A stretch of DNA of 40,573 bases, from the NCBI GenBank assembly GCA_018052735.1, contig JAGPMT010000028.1, positions 1 through 40,573 on the forward strand, written 5' to 3'. Every line of letters starts with the position of its first letter. Positions within the stretch are counted from its first letter, which is position 1. The notes below the pieces were generated by a model. It had not been told where the DNA came from, ran no database searches, and worked only from the letters and a program-made list of their open reading frames with translations. The position numbers and the translations under genes are program-made. Shown here in pieces: positions 40,388-40,573 of the stretch. Origin of the DNA: Phycisphaerae bacterium. GTDB lineage: Bacteria > Planctomycetota > Phycisphaerae > Sedimentisphaerales > Anaerohalosphaeraceae.

Positions 40388-40573
40388 ATGCCCAAACTGA
40401 TAGCCAATCTTCTCCAAGCAGCCAGCCGCTGCCGGCTGGTTTTCTGCCGGCCTGCACACCCACTGCGCCCTCTGCCGGCAGTTCAAGCCGGCCTGCCGGC
40501 AAACTCTGCCGGCTCAACAGCCAACCCCGCAACCGGCTCAGGCACAAGCTCTGTAACTGGTGCGAAAATGCGC
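40388..40573 (+). CDS. Possible gene start, unknown, cut by window end
   Basis: An open frame of 62 codons runs off the window from ATG 40388, preceded by a near-ideal AAGGAG at 6 bases. The translation begins MPKLIANLLQAASRCRLVFC and becomes rich in Pro, Ala and Gly. I do not recognise it. An in-frame ATG at 40352 is possible but has no ribosome-binding site. The DNA here contains five CTGCCGGC octamers in different codon phases, which suggests the repeats are a DNA-level feature; the coding call is therefore uncertain. Confidence 0.35.
   Translation, partial: MPKLIANLLQAASRCRLVFCRPAHPLRPLPAVQAGLPANSAGSTANPATGSGTSSVTGAKMR

Overview
The window looks like chromosomal DNA of an anaerobic, carbohydrate-degrading bacterium of the Planctomycetota, most likely class Phycisphaerae (Sedimentisphaerales-like). 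This is inferred from the gene set: several PQQ-like beta-propeller proteins with a W-P-x-[F/W]-[R/Q]-G-P opening, an NHL protein with a GCCNP motif, pectate lyases carrying dockerin-like and thrombospondin-3-like calcium modules, a DUF2959 lipoprotein and an overlong sodium:solute symporter. No rRNA, tRNA, CRISPR array or insertion sequence was recognised.

Layout. (1) 1-2337: 3' part of an RND (HAE1-type) efflux pump. (2) 2445-9136: tightly packed genes for a GT4 glycosyltransferase, an ABC ATPase, a giant FtsX-type permease and a membrane-anchored beta-propeller. (3) 9206-21281: a redox locus, mostly with overlapping or near-touching genes. It encodes an NHL propeller, an 83-residue four-cysteine Tat-like protein, a Tat-type four-cluster ferredoxin, a NapH/NosR-like membrane polyferredoxin, a membrane-anchored propeller, a NuoE-NuoF-ferredoxin fusion, a NuoG-like/GltD-like fusion whose NAD(P)H domain is missing, a secreted double propeller, and a HdrA-like/ferredoxin protein. 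(4) 21351-24120: two LptF/LptG lipopolysaccharide-export permeases. (5) 24365-28600: a PilZ protein, a DUF2959 lipoprotein, a YqaE/Pmp3 peptide, a stand-alone E2 acyltransferase core with a broken active site, then ribH-nusB-parA on the minus strand, with a candidate small RNA between the E2 gene and parA. (6) 28944-30308: a TPR protein. (7) 30435-39960: a pectin/arabinan locus with a GH43 endo-arabinanase lipoprotein, three modular PL1 pectate lyases and a convergent sodium:solute symporter. (8) 39961-40573: an AT-rich gap with an inverted repeat, then a possible gene start cut by the window edge and crowded with CTGCCGGC octamers.

How the genes may work together. The most unusual element is region 3, perhaps with region 2. 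NADH would be oxidised by the NuoE-F fusion, passed to a flavin/Fe-S partner (GltD-like without a pyridine-nucleotide site), then through a membrane polyferredoxin to an exported ferredoxin and periplasmic beta-propellers. No hydrogenase H-cluster, molybdopterin subunit, haem CxxCH motif or quinone-reductase subunit is present, so the terminal acceptor is unknown. The electron path is inference; the domain composition, gene overlaps and the missing GltD domain are visible in the sequence. Region 7 is a more conventional plant-cell-wall degradation locus, with a possible TTGYGCAA operator pair upstream of the lyase genes.
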